A DNA stretch of 36,960 nucleotides, from the IMG/VR virus record IMGVR_UViG_3300047319_001581, positions 1 to 36,960 of that record. One strand, 5' to 3'. Below are positions 22,867 through 29,912 of this stretch, piece by piece (positions within the stretch are counted from its first letter, which is position 1; every line of letters starts with the position of its first letter). A program made the translations under genes and the position numbers. The notes beneath the pieces were generated by a model. That model was not told where the DNA came from. It did no database searches and saw nothing but the letters and a program-made list of their open reading frames with translations. Origin of the DNA: a virus.

Positions 22867-24012
22867 TCAGGGCGAGGCAACTCGAGGAGATGAAGCGTCA
22901 CCAGGTTGACCAATCGGCCGGCTACGGTCAACGACCAACTTCTCGGCCGCGGCCATGACCAACGGCTCAAGCATCTTTGGCCATCTCTTGAGGGTCGGAT
23001 TCTCTGCGGCAACACGATCGTGGATCTGTTGACGCTCCGCCTCAGTGATTTGCTCCCAGGCGGCCCTGCTTCGTGCTTCCTGGGCCCGCGTCTCCGCGTC
23101 CGCCTGGGCGTAGGATCCGGCCCGGGTCTTGGCCTGCTCGGCCTTGGCCCGAGTGGCTGTTGCCGCCTGGACCTTGTTGCGGGCTGTCTTGGCCTCGGCG
23201 GGGTTAACGCCCCGTTCGCTCGCGTCGCAACCAATGACGTAGCTAAACCCCTTGCCGCGGGCCAGGGCGGTCCAGACGGCATCCGGAAGAACCTCGGGGC
23301 GAACGAAGCCGGCGTGAGCACGGATCGCCTCAGCCATCTCCCTTCCTTGGTCGCTGTCGGGATGCTGCGTTTCAGCGATGAAGGCGGCTTTGGCGATCGC
23401 CGAGGCCGCCTTGTCCGCGACGGCGGCCTCAGCATTGCCGGTAGCCGGTTCGATACTCTGCGGTTCTTCCTTGGGTGGCGCTCCATTGTCAGGCCAGTCG
23501 CGGTGGCGCTCGAACAGTTCTCGCCACTTCCAGGTCGTGCGGAGTCGGCGCCCGTTGCGATTGACCCCGTCATACTCGACGGTGATGAATCCCCGCTGGA
23601 CCAGCCCGGGCCGGAAGACGCCTCTGACCTTGCGGCCGTTCAGGATGCACTGCACGCGGCATCTCCTTGCTCGATCGTTGTTGCATCTCCAGCCAAGGGC
23701 TTTGGCGAGTTGCACGTCATCCAAAGGGCAATACCCTCCGTCGTTGCACCACTCGCCCAGCCGCTCCAGAAAATCGCTCTCGGTTATGGACAGATGCGCG
23801 ACGTCGGGGATTGCACCGAGGGGCGTTTCTGGAAACTCCTTCTGGTCAAGGGTGACCATCAGGTACGTGTATTTTTTCAGCCTGGGGAGCTTCGGGCCGC
23901 CCTGGCGTCCGGAGTGGGACGCCGCGGCTGTGCGCGTTTCTCCAGCGGCCGCGGCGGGCGGCGTCAATGCTTGGCCATTGTCCGGTGGGGAAGGATTGGA
24001 CGCTTCCATCAT
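22867..24012 (-). CDS. putative replication initiator-like protein
   Basis: The 381-residue protein has a Pro/Ala-rich N-terminus, then a domain of about 150 residues starting KKYTYLMVTLDQKEF with ITESDFLERLGEWCNDGGY, LDDVQLAKALGW and GVFRPGLVQRGFITVEYDG, which reads as a winged helix. A long Ala-rich helical region (about 190-350) with many Lys and Glu residues follows, ending in PTLKRWPKMLEPLVMAAAEK. No helicase or primase motifs are present. Together with the adjacent iterons this suggests an initiator or helicase-loader (inference). Start ATG 24012 overlaps the previous stop. Confidence 0.65.
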   Translation of the reverse strand: MMEASNPSPPDNGQALTPPAAAAGETRTAAASHSGRQGGPKLPRLKKYTYLMVTLDQKEFPETPLGAIPDVAHLSITESDFLERLGEWCNDGGYCPLDDVQLAKALGWRCNNDRARRCRVQCILNGRKVRGVFRPGLVQRGFITVEYDGVNRNGRRLRTTWKWRELFERHRDWPDNGAPPKEEPQSIEPATGNAEAAVADKAASAIAKAAFIAETQHPDSDQGREMAEAIRAHAGFVRPEVLPDAVWTALARGKGFSYVIGCDASERGVNPAEAKTARNKVQAATATRAKAEQAKTRAGSYAQADAETRAQEARSRAAWEQITEAERQQIHDRVAAENPTLKRWPKMLEPLVMAAAEKLVVDRSRPIGQPGDASSPRVASP

Positions 24013-24215
24013 TGGCGTCTCTTACCCGGATAGCCCAGTGCCTCGAATACGTCCCAGTCGAGTTCTTCGACCGGGATGTTGGTCCACGCGGGCCAGAAGG
24101 CGACTTCCGCCTCGACCTGCGGCGTTCGGGCGAACGAGAGATCCGGGTAGTGGGTGCGGCGCTTTTGGCGTGGGCGCGCAGGGGGACGCGAGGCGTCCCT
24201 GTCGATGTGCGACAT
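24009..24215 (-). CDS. small hypothetical protein heading the replication-like operon
   Basis: The 68-residue protein has a basic first half (DASRPPARPRQKRRTHYP) and an acidic second half (VEAEVAFWPAWTNIPVEELD, then WDVFEALGYPGKR). Its TGA overlaps the ATG of the gene at 24012. It starts ATGTCGCAC, the same first codons as the gene at 28534. It is the first minus-strand gene left of the divergent control region. Function unknown. Confidence 0.65.
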   Translation of the reverse strand: MSHIDRDASRPPARPRQKRRTHYPDLSFARTPQVEAEVAFWPAWTNIPVEELDWDVFEALGYPGKRRQ

Positions 24216-24223
24216 GGAATCAC

Positions 24224-24272
24224 GCTTTCTTTGCTGCCGAGTCTGCGGGGTACTTTGCCGGTACAGGCCCGC
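24224..24272. repeat. second copy of the small-RNA stem-loop sequence
   Basis: The bases resemble 21867-21912: both begin GCTTTCTTTGC and share GCCGGTACAGG with CCCG after it. The fold is kept: outer GCGGG (24245-24249) with CCCGC (24268-24272), inner GTAC with GTAC, loop TTTGCCG. The outer stem differs from the first copy but still pairs. It has no T-run or good promoter; on the minus strand it lies in the leader of the gene at 24215. Confidence 0.6.
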
Positions 24273-24469
24273 TTCGCCGGCTCAGGAACCGTCCGCTAAA
24301 GTGTACACGACCCCAGGACGGCATTGGGGGCCGCGCCTACGGAGACGGGGTTAGCTCGCCCACAGTCTCCATTTTTCGAATCGCTTTGGCCAGTCTAAAC
24401 CTCCTATGCGGTGGAAACAAATACAAAGCCCGGGGTCACGGCAGGGGTCACTAACCTCCACAAATGCAA

Positions 24470-24510
24470 ACGCCCTCCCCCCGGTGCTGTTACCACCGAA
24501 GGGAGGGCGT
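24470..24510. terminator. long hairpin inside the divergent control region
   Basis: ACGCCCTCCC (24470-24479) pairs with GGGAGGGCGT (24501-24510); an inner CGGTG/CACCG pair shortens the loop. It sits near the middle of the 551-base gap 24216-24766 and may separate the two directions. Nearby GGGGTCAC occurs twice with a 12-base period (24432-24439, 24444-24451). The rest of 24276-24620 shows nothing clear. Confidence 0.5.
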
Positions 24511-24620
24511 CGCAGGTTCAGGGCTTGCGCCCCGAAGTCGCTGATCTCGGGTAACAGCCGCGATCGATGAGAGGACGGTAACGGGAGTTCAAAAAAGTGT
24601 CAAGTTTTCTGCACCCAAAT

Positions 24621-24649
24621 TTGGTGTGGTGGTCTGCGTGTGGTATGTT
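24621..24649 (+). promoter_or_regulatory. promoter candidate for the leader of gene 24767
   Basis: TTGGTG (24621-24626), 17 bases, TATGTT (24644-24649) with TG one base before the -10 box (extended -10). A transcript would start near 24656 and run through three hairpins. Confidence 0.5.
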
Positions 24650-24711
24650 TCGTTAATCGACCCGTCCATCACCGGGTCAAATCCGATTCTTCGCTTCGCG
24701 AAGATTGACAG

Positions 24712-24751
24712 CCCCGCCCGGGTGTGATGGCCCTGGCGGGGTTGTTCTTTT
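24712..24751 (+). terminator. intrinsic terminator just upstream of a start codon (possible attenuator)
   Basis: CCCCGCC (24712-24718) pairs with GGCGGGG (24735-24741), GGG with CCC inside, loop of eight, then TTGTTCTTTT. It is preceded by two smaller hairpins (24659-24678 and 24686-24706). It ends 15 bases before the TTG of the gene at 24767, so that gene is read only if the terminator is bypassed, or the 100-nt leader is itself an RNA product. Confidence 0.65.
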
Positions 24752-24766
24752 CGAAAGAGGGTTGCC

Positions 24767-25276
24767 TTGAAGATCAAGACAGCGAAAGACGTGCTGCTGT
24801 TTACGATGTCTCTGATGGTCGGTTTTGTTCTTTCGGCACGTGCGGCACAAGAAACGGTGCAGGCTCCGACAAAAGCAGAACTGGCGCAACGAGCCGCTGT
24901 CGAGCGCACCAGAACTCTTGAACGTCGCCGAGAGCTCCAGGCTAAACAACGAGCGGCGGCATTTGCCGCACTGCCTCTCGAACAGAAAAAGAAAAATCCG
25001 CGATGGATGGCGACTGTCGAGCGTATTACGGACGACGCTGGTAATCAGCAGGCCAGCAAGTACGTTCCTTTGACTTCAGGTGGTGTCGAGACTGCCCGCA
25101 AGCTCACCGAGCACTCACTCATAGCCGCTCATCGTAACAACGCTAACTCTCTCTCTCGTTACGACGTGTGGTTCAAAGACGGGTCCCATGAGATTTACAA
25201 CAGGTACGGGATTCTCGCCAAACGGATTCCGGCTCCAGTTCGGCCAGTAGAGAAGATTCCTGATCGTCCTGAATGA
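24767..25276 (+). CDS. secreted hypothetical protein (probable lysogeny cargo)
   Basis: The 169-residue protein starts with TTG after AAAGAGGG. It has a signal peptide: a basic start, hydrophobic VLLFTMSLMVGFVLSA and a likely cut after ARA near residue 26. The mature part is helical and Lys/Arg/Glu-rich (RTRTLERRRELQAKQRAAAF), then a beta-rich end with SRYDVWFKDGSHEIYNRYG. No family is recognised. It is the only plus-strand gene inside a minus-strand early region and has its own promoter and leader, the pattern of an independently expressed cargo gene. Confidence 0.7.
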   Translation: MKIKTAKDVLLFTMSLMVGFVLSARAAQETVQAPTKAELAQRAAVERTRTLERRRELQAKQRAAAFAALPLEQKKKNPRWMATVERITDDAGNQQASKYVPLTSGGVETARKLTEHSLIAAHRNNANSLSRYDVWFKDGSHEIYNRYGILAKRIPAPVRPVEKIPDRPE

Positions 25277-25284
25277 GGCATCTT

Positions 25285-25497
25285 CTACCTCTTCCTCCTT
25301 GCTTGCTGGCGCTCCCGAATCGCCCGGGCGCAGGCGGGGCAAAAGTCGCGGGCCGAGCCGTAGCGGCGGAGCGTTTGCCAGCCGACGAACTTGGCGTTGT
25401 CGCGGAGCTGCTTGCGATTCTTGCCGTGGCGCCAGGGTAGGCCGCAGCGGTCACACTTCAGGAGCCAGGTGACACGGTCCAGATCGAGGATGGTCAT
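25285..25497 (-). CDS. small zinc-ribbon protein
   Basis: The 70-residue protein has CDRCGLPW near the start and CPACARAI near the end, a two-knuckle zinc ribbon, with a basic tail RERQQARRKR. ATG 25497 overlaps the stop of the next upstream gene, so it is the last gene of the early minus-strand operon. Nucleic-acid binding is probable. It converges with the gene at 24767. Confidence 0.7.
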   Translation of the reverse strand: MTILDLDRVTWLLKCDRCGLPWRHGKNRKQLRDNAKFVGWQTLRRYGSARDFCPACARAIRERQQARRKR

Positions 25498-25829
25498 GAG
25501 TGGCCTTGGCTCTTTGCGTACTCGCCCTCGGTCCACTCCGCCCAGCGCTCTGACGATCTCATGACCTGGTCCGTTGGCTGGGCCTCGATCAGTTCGTACG
25601 TCGCCACCTCGAACCAGCCGCCACCCTTTCGGCCCCGGTTGATGTGGACCGAACCGCGCCTCTCCTTGAGGCGATAGGCATAAAGGGACTCGTCTGCCGA
25701 CGGCGAGTCGTCCAGCTGGTCGAGCGCGTCGACCTCCCCGGCGGAGTTGACCACGACGCGCAGATAGATCGGCTGGCGATGCAGGAGCAGCGTCTTGCCG
25801 GCTGCGGGCCCACCAATGAAGTCGGTCAC
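25494..25829 (-). CDS. hypothetical early phage protein
   Basis: The 111-residue protein opens with DFIGGPAAGKTLLLHRQPIYL, an opening seen in small proteins of many actinobacterial and planctomycete phages. GPAAGKT resembles a P-loop but is too short and lacks the other ATPase parts. The middle is acidic (DALDQLDDSPSADE) and the end is YELIEAQPTDQ. Function unknown. The stop overlaps the ATG of the zinc-ribbon gene. Confidence 0.68.
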   Translation of the reverse strand: MTDFIGGPAAGKTLLLHRQPIYLRVVVNSAGEVDALDQLDDSPSADESLYAYRLKERRGSVHINRGRKGGGWFEVATYELIEAQPTDQVMRSSERWAEWTEGEYAKSQGHS

Positions 25830-25839
25830 GTTCAGCTCC

Positions 25840-26097
25840 TCAGTCGCTCGGGTCCAGGGGCTGCGGCGGGAACGGCGGCCAGCTCGTCATCCGGTCGGGT
25901 TCGAGAATCGTGATCGGGCCCTTGTCGCGGATAATGCCGAGCGGGTCGATGCAGAGATACTGTCTGCAGACCGAGCAGGCCCAGAGGGTGCAACCCTCGA
26001 AGTGCTGGTCAGGGCCGAGGTCGACCAGGTCGGCCTCGCAATCGGGCCGGGAGCCGAGGGCGCGGCGGGAGGCTTCGAGGGCGTCTTGGTGGCTCAC
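25840..26097 (-). CDS. hypothetical protein with a CSVC motif
   Basis: The 85-residue protein has HFEGCTLWACSVCRQYLCID, four Cys residues and a His that could hold zinc, and a Pro-rich end (SWPPFPPQPLDP). It overlaps the gene at 26094 (ATGA). Function unknown; part of the early operon. Confidence 0.65.
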   Translation of the reverse strand: MSHQDALEASRRALGSRPDCEADLVDLGPDQHFEGCTLWACSVCRQYLCIDPLGIIRDKGPITILEPDRMTSWPPFPPQPLDPSD

Positions 26098-26357
26098 GTG
26101 TCTCTCCTGTTTCCGTGGGTCCCTCGGTCGACCTCGAGCTTGGCATCACGGGCCAGATCGCGGCGGCGCTCGGGCCGGCAGATGTGATAGGTGAATCGGA
26201 GCTGGCCTGCCTGGTTGAAGCCGATACCATCCCAAAGGAGCGGACCATGAGCATCGGTGCAGGTGCCGACCAGCCGGTGGCACCGGACGCAACAGGCGAA
26301 CGCCAGGCGGATCTTGCGGCCGGAGTGGAGCAACAGGATTGTGCGAGTGCGCTTCAT
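26094..26357 (-). CDS. small Cys-rich hypothetical protein
   Basis: The 87-residue protein has FACCVRCHRLVGTC and later YHICRPERRRDLA, a possible zinc site. GGAGG lies eight bases before ATG 26357. The N-terminus is a basic strand (KRTRTILLLHSGRKIRLAF). It is coupled by overlaps on both sides. Function unknown. Confidence 0.68.
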   Translation of the reverse strand: MKRTRTILLLHSGRKIRLAFACCVRCHRLVGTCTDAHGPLLWDGIGFNQAGQLRFTYHICRPERRRDLARDAKLEVDRGTHGNRRDT

Positions 26358-26590
26358 GGTCGATCCCTCCGAAAGTCCCAGTAACCGCCAATCGGACCAC
26401 CCTGGCGAAACGTGATCGTGCCATGGTCGCCGATGGCCACAGAGACGGCGCGGAGCACCAGGATAAACCCTTGGCCGTGATCCGTTTCGTCGATGCAACC
26501 GACGACTTTATCGCGGCCAGCCTTCTCGACGCTGAGCACCTCGACCCGCTTCGTTGTGCCGTACGGCCAAGTCTTGAAACGGAGTTCCAT
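26354..26590 (-). CDS. small beta-rich hypothetical protein
   Basis: The 78-residue protein has strands ELRFKTWPYGTTKRVEVLSV, then HGQGFILVLRAVSVAIGD and TITFRQGG. AAAAGGAG precedes ATG 26590. It overlaps the next gene by four bases. The 109 bases between this start and the stop of the gene at 26700 hold no clear signal. Function unknown. Confidence 0.65.
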   Translation of the reverse strand: MELRFKTWPYGTTKRVEVLSVEKAGRDKVVGCIDETDHGQGFILVLRAVSVAIGDHGTITFRQGGPIGGYWDFRRDRP

Positions 26591-26699
26591 CCCAGGCTCC
26601 TTTTCTCGAGGTCTAATTTGGCCCGCGTGAATCGCTCCTGGGCCCGATTTCGCTCCGCCGGCGGACCAGCTCGGGGGCGATCGCCGGCGAGACGGCGGG

Positions 26700-26951
26700 T
26701 CAGTCGGGCCAGAGCGGGCCAGGTTTGGCGGGCGGTTCGGGGTGGCCATAGGACTTCACGAGTATGCGCCGGCCCAGGTCGGTCAGCTCGTAGCGGTCCT
26801 TGCCGACCTTGCGGATCCGGCCCGCGATTTCTTGGATCAGCAGCATGGCGGCCGCGGGCGCCGGCCGGAGCTGCATACGCAAGGCGAAGTCGGTCTCGGT
26901 GATTGGTCCGTGGTCGCGGATGCAGAGGAGGAACCTTTCGCTCTCTCTCAT
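26700..26951 (-). CDS. small winged-helix protein
   Basis: The 83-residue protein starts RESERFLLCIRDHGPITETD, then FALRMQLRPAPAAAMLLIQE and a wing GRIRKVGKDRYELTDLGRRIL, the typical MarR/ArsR-like small wHTH layout. It is probably a DNA-binding regulator of early genes. Its ATG overlaps the TGA of a 12-codon leader frame (26948-26986), so its translation may depend on that leader. Confidence 0.75.
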   Translation of the reverse strand: MRESERFLLCIRDHGPITETDFALRMQLRPAPAAAMLLIQEIAGRIRKVGKDRYELTDLGRRILVKSYGHPEPPAKPGPLWPD

Positions 26952-26986
26952 GGGTCACTTCCCCGGGAGGCCTTCTTGGGCGACAT
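26948..26986 (-). CDS. 12-codon leader frame overlapping the wHTH start
   Basis: ATG at 26986 encodes MSPKKASRGSDP and stops in the ATGA of the gene at 26951. Its initiation region and first codons match those of the gene at 28534 at 29 of 34 bases (26965-26998 versus 28513-28546). It may be a coupling peptide. Confidence 0.45.
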   Translation of the reverse strand: MSPKKASRGSDP

Positions 26987-26998
26987 GGGGTCGACCTT
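26965..26998 (-). repeat. shared initiation cassette, copy 1 (copy 2 at 28513-28546)
   Basis: On the minus strand, AAGGTC, CCCCATGTCGC and AAGGCCTCCC are common to both copies, without gaps. The unit contains a Shine-Dalgarno-like AAGG, an ATG and about nine codons. Confidence 0.75.
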
Positions 26999-26999
26999 C

Positions 27000-27632
27000 T
27001 TACGACTCGAGATCGCCCTGGTGGATCACCACGGCTTTCTGGTGCACGATGGTGGCTCCCGACCGGGACGGCGACAACAGGTCGAACAGTAGCCGCGCTG
27101 CCTTCAGATCGCCGGCCTTGGCCTTGTCCGTCACTGTTTTGACGATCGCGGACACGTCGGCGGCGGCGATCGCGCCGAACATCGCTTCACGCAGCTCGGC
27201 AGCGCGGGCGGCAATCGCGGCGGGTTCCGGACCGGGATCGGATAGGCCGACGTGTTGCCTTCGACGGCGGCCCATGGGCCCCATGAACCGCTCCCGCGCC
27301 GCCGCCAGCTCCGCCGGGTCCGCCGCGCGGGTGTCGGGCCGGGGCATAAGGGTGCCGTCCTCAGCCTGGATCTCTAGGGGAAGTTGCCGCCGGCTGCGGG
27401 CCTTGGCGATTACGTTCCTCATGGCGTTCTTGACATACATGCGTGCGTAGGACCGCCAAGGAACGTCCAGCTCTGGATCCCAGGTCACGGCGGCGTGAAT
27501 CAGGGCTTCCTGTCCGGTGCTCTCCAGGTCCTCGATCGTGATGCCGGCCGGCAGCCGGTTGAAGCGGGACGCTTGCCAGGGCACCAGGTCGAGAGCGGAT
27601 TCGATGAGAGTATTGCGTTCGACCGTCGTCAT
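27000..27632 (-). CDS. sigma-factor region-2-like protein
   Basis: Residues about 5-80 of 210 resemble sigma-70 region 2: ESALDLVPWQASRFNRLPAG, then ITIEDLESTGQEALIHAAVT, WDPELDVPWRSYARMYVKNA and MRNVIAKARS. This is the LV-EG--GLL-A---FDP-----F-TYA---I pattern. The C-terminal half has no region 4; it has PAAIAARAAELREAMFGAIA and KAKAGDLKAARLLFDLLSP, a helical segment seen in other phage DNA-binding proteins. It may redirect RNA polymerase to phage promoters or act as an anti- or pseudo-sigma factor. Its start overlaps the stop of the regulator gene upstream. Confidence 0.65.
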   Translation of the reverse strand: MTTVERNTLIESALDLVPWQASRFNRLPAGITIEDLESTGQEALIHAAVTWDPELDVPWRSYARMYVKNAMRNVIAKARSRRQLPLEIQAEDGTLMPRPDTRAADPAELAAARERFMGPMGRRRRQHVGLSDPGPEPAAIAARAAELREAMFGAIAAADVSAIVKTVTDKAKAGDLKAARLLFDLLSPSRSGATIVHQKAVVIHQGDLES

Positions 27633-28534
27633 TGCGCTGGCTCCATGATGGGGGCTGATGTGAGGAGATCGAGACAGGCCGCGGTCAGGAGGTACCGGAC
27701 GCGCGGTCCTCTTGTGCTTCCGCCAATGCCGGTGGGGATGCGGGCCAGCAGCCCGCGGTGGACCAGGTCGGCCTGGTACGTGGTGCAGTGCTCGTTGTGA
27801 AGTACTTGACTGTCGGGCCGCGCGCCGATCGCCGCCTTGAGCTCGGGGATGGTAAGCGGCCCATTGACCAGGGCGAGAACCATCCGCACCTGCGGTGGGC
27901 GCAGATCGGGGGGCAGCCCGTAGCGGGCGGCATAACGCTCATGGGCCATCTTGCGCAAGCCGTTCAGGTTCGCCAGGCCGAGAGAGACCATCTGATTTCT
28001 GACCGCCTGGCGACTTGCCTCGCAATATGACTCGGTCCCCTTGTTCGCCGGCAGACCGAGCCGACGCCGGATGTGCCGGGCCTGTAGCCGGCCGACGTCG
28101 CCCGGGGCGAACACGGTCGGCATCCGCCTGGCAATCTGGCCGTCGGTCAGTCCATCGGCATGCAGCGCACGCACGCGGTCGAGTGTTTCGCCGGGCCAAT
28201 AATGCCACTTCGGGAGCTTGAGCTTGTCGATGATCTTGAGTACCCGGTTCAGCTTCCGTTGCGACTCTGTGCCATAGAGACGCTCGGCTATCTCCCGGGC
28301 GGTGTGGGTCGAGTAGAGCGAGCGGACCGCCTCGAGCTCCGCCGGAGTGTGTCCCCGGCCCGCGTCGAGACCGAGCTTTACGGCGCGTTGCTTCAGTGCG
28401 CCCGCCGTTCGGCCAAGCTGTTTGGCGAGCTCCCGCGTCGGTCTCTTGCCCCAGTGGAGACCGAGGCATTCGGTTTCCTCGGCCGACCAGTATTTCATGA
28501 ATGTGTCTCCCAGGGAGGCCTTTTCGTGCGACAT
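27629..28534 (-). CDS. SANT/GcrA-like helix-turn-helix regulator
   Basis: The 301-residue protein begins, after a 12-residue leader, with WSAEETECLGLHWGKRPTRE and LAKQLGRTAGALKQRAVKLG, a GcrA/Myb-like HTH. A second similar unit follows (TPAELEAVRSLYSTHTAREI), then a third (LDRVRALHADGLTDGQIARR). The C-terminal quarter is a winged helix (VRMVLALVNGPLTIPELKAA). Repeated DNA-binding modules suggest a transcription regulator for phage genes. ATG 28498 with GGGAGACACATTC is an alternative start; 28534 is used because its initiation region is conserved at 26986. Confidence 0.7.
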   Translation of the reverse strand: MSHEKASLGDTFMKYWSAEETECLGLHWGKRPTRELAKQLGRTAGALKQRAVKLGLDAGRGHTPAELEAVRSLYSTHTAREIAERLYGTESQRKLNRVLKIIDKLKLPKWHYWPGETLDRVRALHADGLTDGQIARRMPTVFAPGDVGRLQARHIRRRLGLPANKGTESYCEASRQAVRNQMVSLGLANLNGLRKMAHERYAARYGLPPDLRPPQVRMVLALVNGPLTIPELKAAIGARPDSQVLHNEHCTTYQADLVHRGLLARIPTGIGGSTRGPRVRYLLTAACLDLLTSAPIMEPAQ

Positions 28535-28599
28535 GGGGCGGACCTTGCCGACGGGAGCGGAGTGGAGTAGGCTTGCCGTGGATTCTCGTACTCCTGTCG

Positions 28600-28636
28600 G
28601 CCCCGTCAGTGTTCCAAGACGCTGGCGGGGCTTTTT
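28600..28636 (+). terminator. intrinsic terminator with no upstream plus-strand gene
   Basis: GCCCCGTCAG (28600-28609) pairs with CTGGCGGGGC (28622-28631), one G-U, 12-base loop, then five T. The layout equals that at 32798-32835. It lies inside the 3' end of the minus-strand gene at 28606. A weak plus-strand promoter (TTGCCG 28546-28551, 17 bases, TAGGCT 28569-28574) could make a short RNA. Confidence 0.6.
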
Positions 28637-28830
28637 CGTTGGGAGGCCTTTTCGAACTCCTCGATGGCACGCCGCGCGGCCTCGGCCGGGCCGGCCGGCG
28701 GCGGCGGAGGGTGCTCGGGGAGAACGAAACGCGTGCGCTGGGGTTGGATTGGGCGCAGGGTGTTGAGCCCCGCCTCGAGGACCTCCTGGCGGCGCTGCTC
28801 TTGTTCGGGCTTGAGCGCGAGCGGGATCAT
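28606..28830 (-). CDS. small Pro/Glu-rich hypothetical protein
   Basis: The 74-residue protein is charged and helical (KPEQEQRRQEVLEAGLNTL) with a proline run (PEHPPPPPAGPAEAARR) and ends REFEKASQ-like. ATG 28830 has a weak GGAA site. Its 3' end contains the plus-strand terminator. Function unknown. Confidence 0.55.
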   Translation of the reverse strand: MIPLALKPEQEQRRQEVLEAGLNTLRPIQPQRTRFVLPEHPPPPPAGPAEAARRAIEEFEKASQRKSPASVLEH

Positions 28831-28844
28831 TGGCGGATTCCAGT

Positions 28845-29054
28845 TTACCTGGGCGACTCGATCACCTCGTCGAGCACCGCGCGGTAGCGGCGGCCTGAAA
28901 ACGGAGAGGTGAACTCGAACTTGCCATGCTCTGGCGTTGGCCTCAGCTCGAACTCGTCCAGCCTGCGAAGGCATCCAAGGCCAAACGTCATGATACCGAG
29001 CAAATAGGCACGCTCGGCGGCGACATCACGCTTCAGTTCCTCTTTGGTGGGCAT
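28845..29054 (-). CDS. small hypothetical early protein
   Basis: The 69-residue protein has a helical start (TKEELKRDVAAERAYLLGIM) and a short beta part (KFEFTSPFSGRRYRAVLDEV). Not recognised. Separated by 3 bases from the gene upstream, so co-expressed. Confidence 0.65.
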   Translation of the reverse strand: MPTKEELKRDVAAERAYLLGIMTFGLGCLRRLDEFELRPTPEHGKFEFTSPFSGRRYRAVLDEVIESPR

Positions 29055-29057
29055 GGA

Positions 29058-29291
29058 TCAGTTCCCCGTGTCGTTCTTGTGGAGCTCGTAGTATGCCCGT
29101 AACTGGGCCTCTTCGAGGAGGAGCTGGGTGAGCTCCTGGTCGAGCTCGGCGGTGTCGTCGGCGGCCGAGACGGAGATCAGGGCGACGAAGACCCAGAGGC
29201 GCGTGCCGGCGTCGGTCTTGCCCTCCCAGAGCCGGCAGCGCTTCCCCTCGAGCTCGGTGAAGGTGGAGGTGGAGTGGATGGAGAGGTTCAT
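29058..29291 (-). CDS. small hypothetical early protein
   Basis: The 77-residue protein starts with a short beta region (HSTSTFTELEGKRCRLWEGK, TRLWVFVALISVS) and ends in an acidic helix (DTAELDQELTQLLLEEAQLR). The first half resembles a small beta-barrel with a helix cap. Function unknown. Confidence 0.65.
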   Translation of the reverse strand: MNLSIHSTSTFTELEGKRCRLWEGKTDAGTRLWVFVALISVSAADDTAELDQELTQLLLEEAQLRAYYELHKNDTGN

Positions 29292-29304
29292 CGTGCAATG
29301 CTTT

Positions 29305-29568
29305 TCAGTCGCCCCGGATTTCCTTCATCTCCCGCGCGCGATCCTCGTACGCCTTCCGCCAGTAATCGGCCTTAGCCGGGTCACGCCAGATCTCGGTGAT
29401 CTGCTCCATCAGTTGCATGACCCGGCCAAAGCCGTTCCTCATGCATTCCCTGTGCAAGGTGATAAGCAGATCTCGCTCCTGCATGTGGCCAACGGTGCCG
29501 AGCGGCCAACTGTTTAAAGCGAGCAACTCCTCCAGCGTTGGCGGGTCGAGTGCCGATCTCCGGTTCAT
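29305..29568 (-). CDS. helical hypothetical early protein
   Basis: The 87-residue protein is helical: PPTLEELLALNSWPLGTV, then QERDLLITLHRECMRNGFGR and a basic end WRKAYEDRAREMKEIRGD. ATG 29568 overlaps the upstream stop and is preferred to 29664. The ELLALNSWPLGTVGHM segment is a conserved-looking helix-turn. Function unknown. Confidence 0.65.
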   Translation of the reverse strand: MNRRSALDPPTLEELLALNSWPLGTVGHMQERDLLITLHRECMRNGFGRVMQLMEQITEIWRDPAKADYWRKAYEDRAREMKEIRGD

Positions 29569-29912
29569 CTTCGTCCTCCTGCTCGTGCCAGTTCCCGCCA
29601 GCAGGCGATACACCGGCCCTCCAGGAGCATCGCTTCCGCCATGATGGACTCGCACCCCGCGCACTTCGCCTGCTGCGGCTTCGGAACGGGCGAGGGCATG
29701 CCCTGAAGCAGGGCGCCGTGACCGCTCTTCTTGAGCATCTCCTCGATCTCGCCCTGGTTCCTGTGCAGCGAGATCACCACCTTGTCGAAGAGCCTTCCCT
29801 TCGTAGCGGTCTGATCGACGAACTTGGTGCGCCCGTTGCGCATGTCGTTGCAGTCTGCCTCAGTGAGCAGGAGAAACATCGTTGGCTCGCTGTCGATGCC
29901 GAGGAAGATCAT
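29565..29912 (-). CDS. hypothetical protein with C-terminal zinc knuckle
   Basis: The 115-residue protein has an N-terminal strand FLGIDSEPTMFLLLTEAD, a basic middle, and a C-terminal CAGCESIMAEAMLLEGRC with IACWREL, a CxxC-CxxC zinc knuckle. Overlaps the next gene by four bases. Function unknown. Confidence 0.68.
   Translation of the reverse strand: MIFLGIDSEPTMFLLLTEADCNDMRNGRTKFVDQTATKGRLFDKVVISLHRNQGEIEEMLKKSGHGALLQGMPSPVPKPQQAKCAGCESIMAEAMLLEGRCIACWRELARAGGRR

Noticed and set aside
22737-24454. Large open frames on both strands across the replication-like gene (22737-23573 minus, 22906-24033 and 23378-24454 plus)
   Set aside because: Shadows of the gene at 22867-24012, which alone has coupling to its neighbour and a fold-like pattern.
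25494-25829. P-loop ATPase suggested by GPAAGKT
   Set aside because: The protein has 111 residues and no Walker B or other ATPase parts; the motif alone is not enough.
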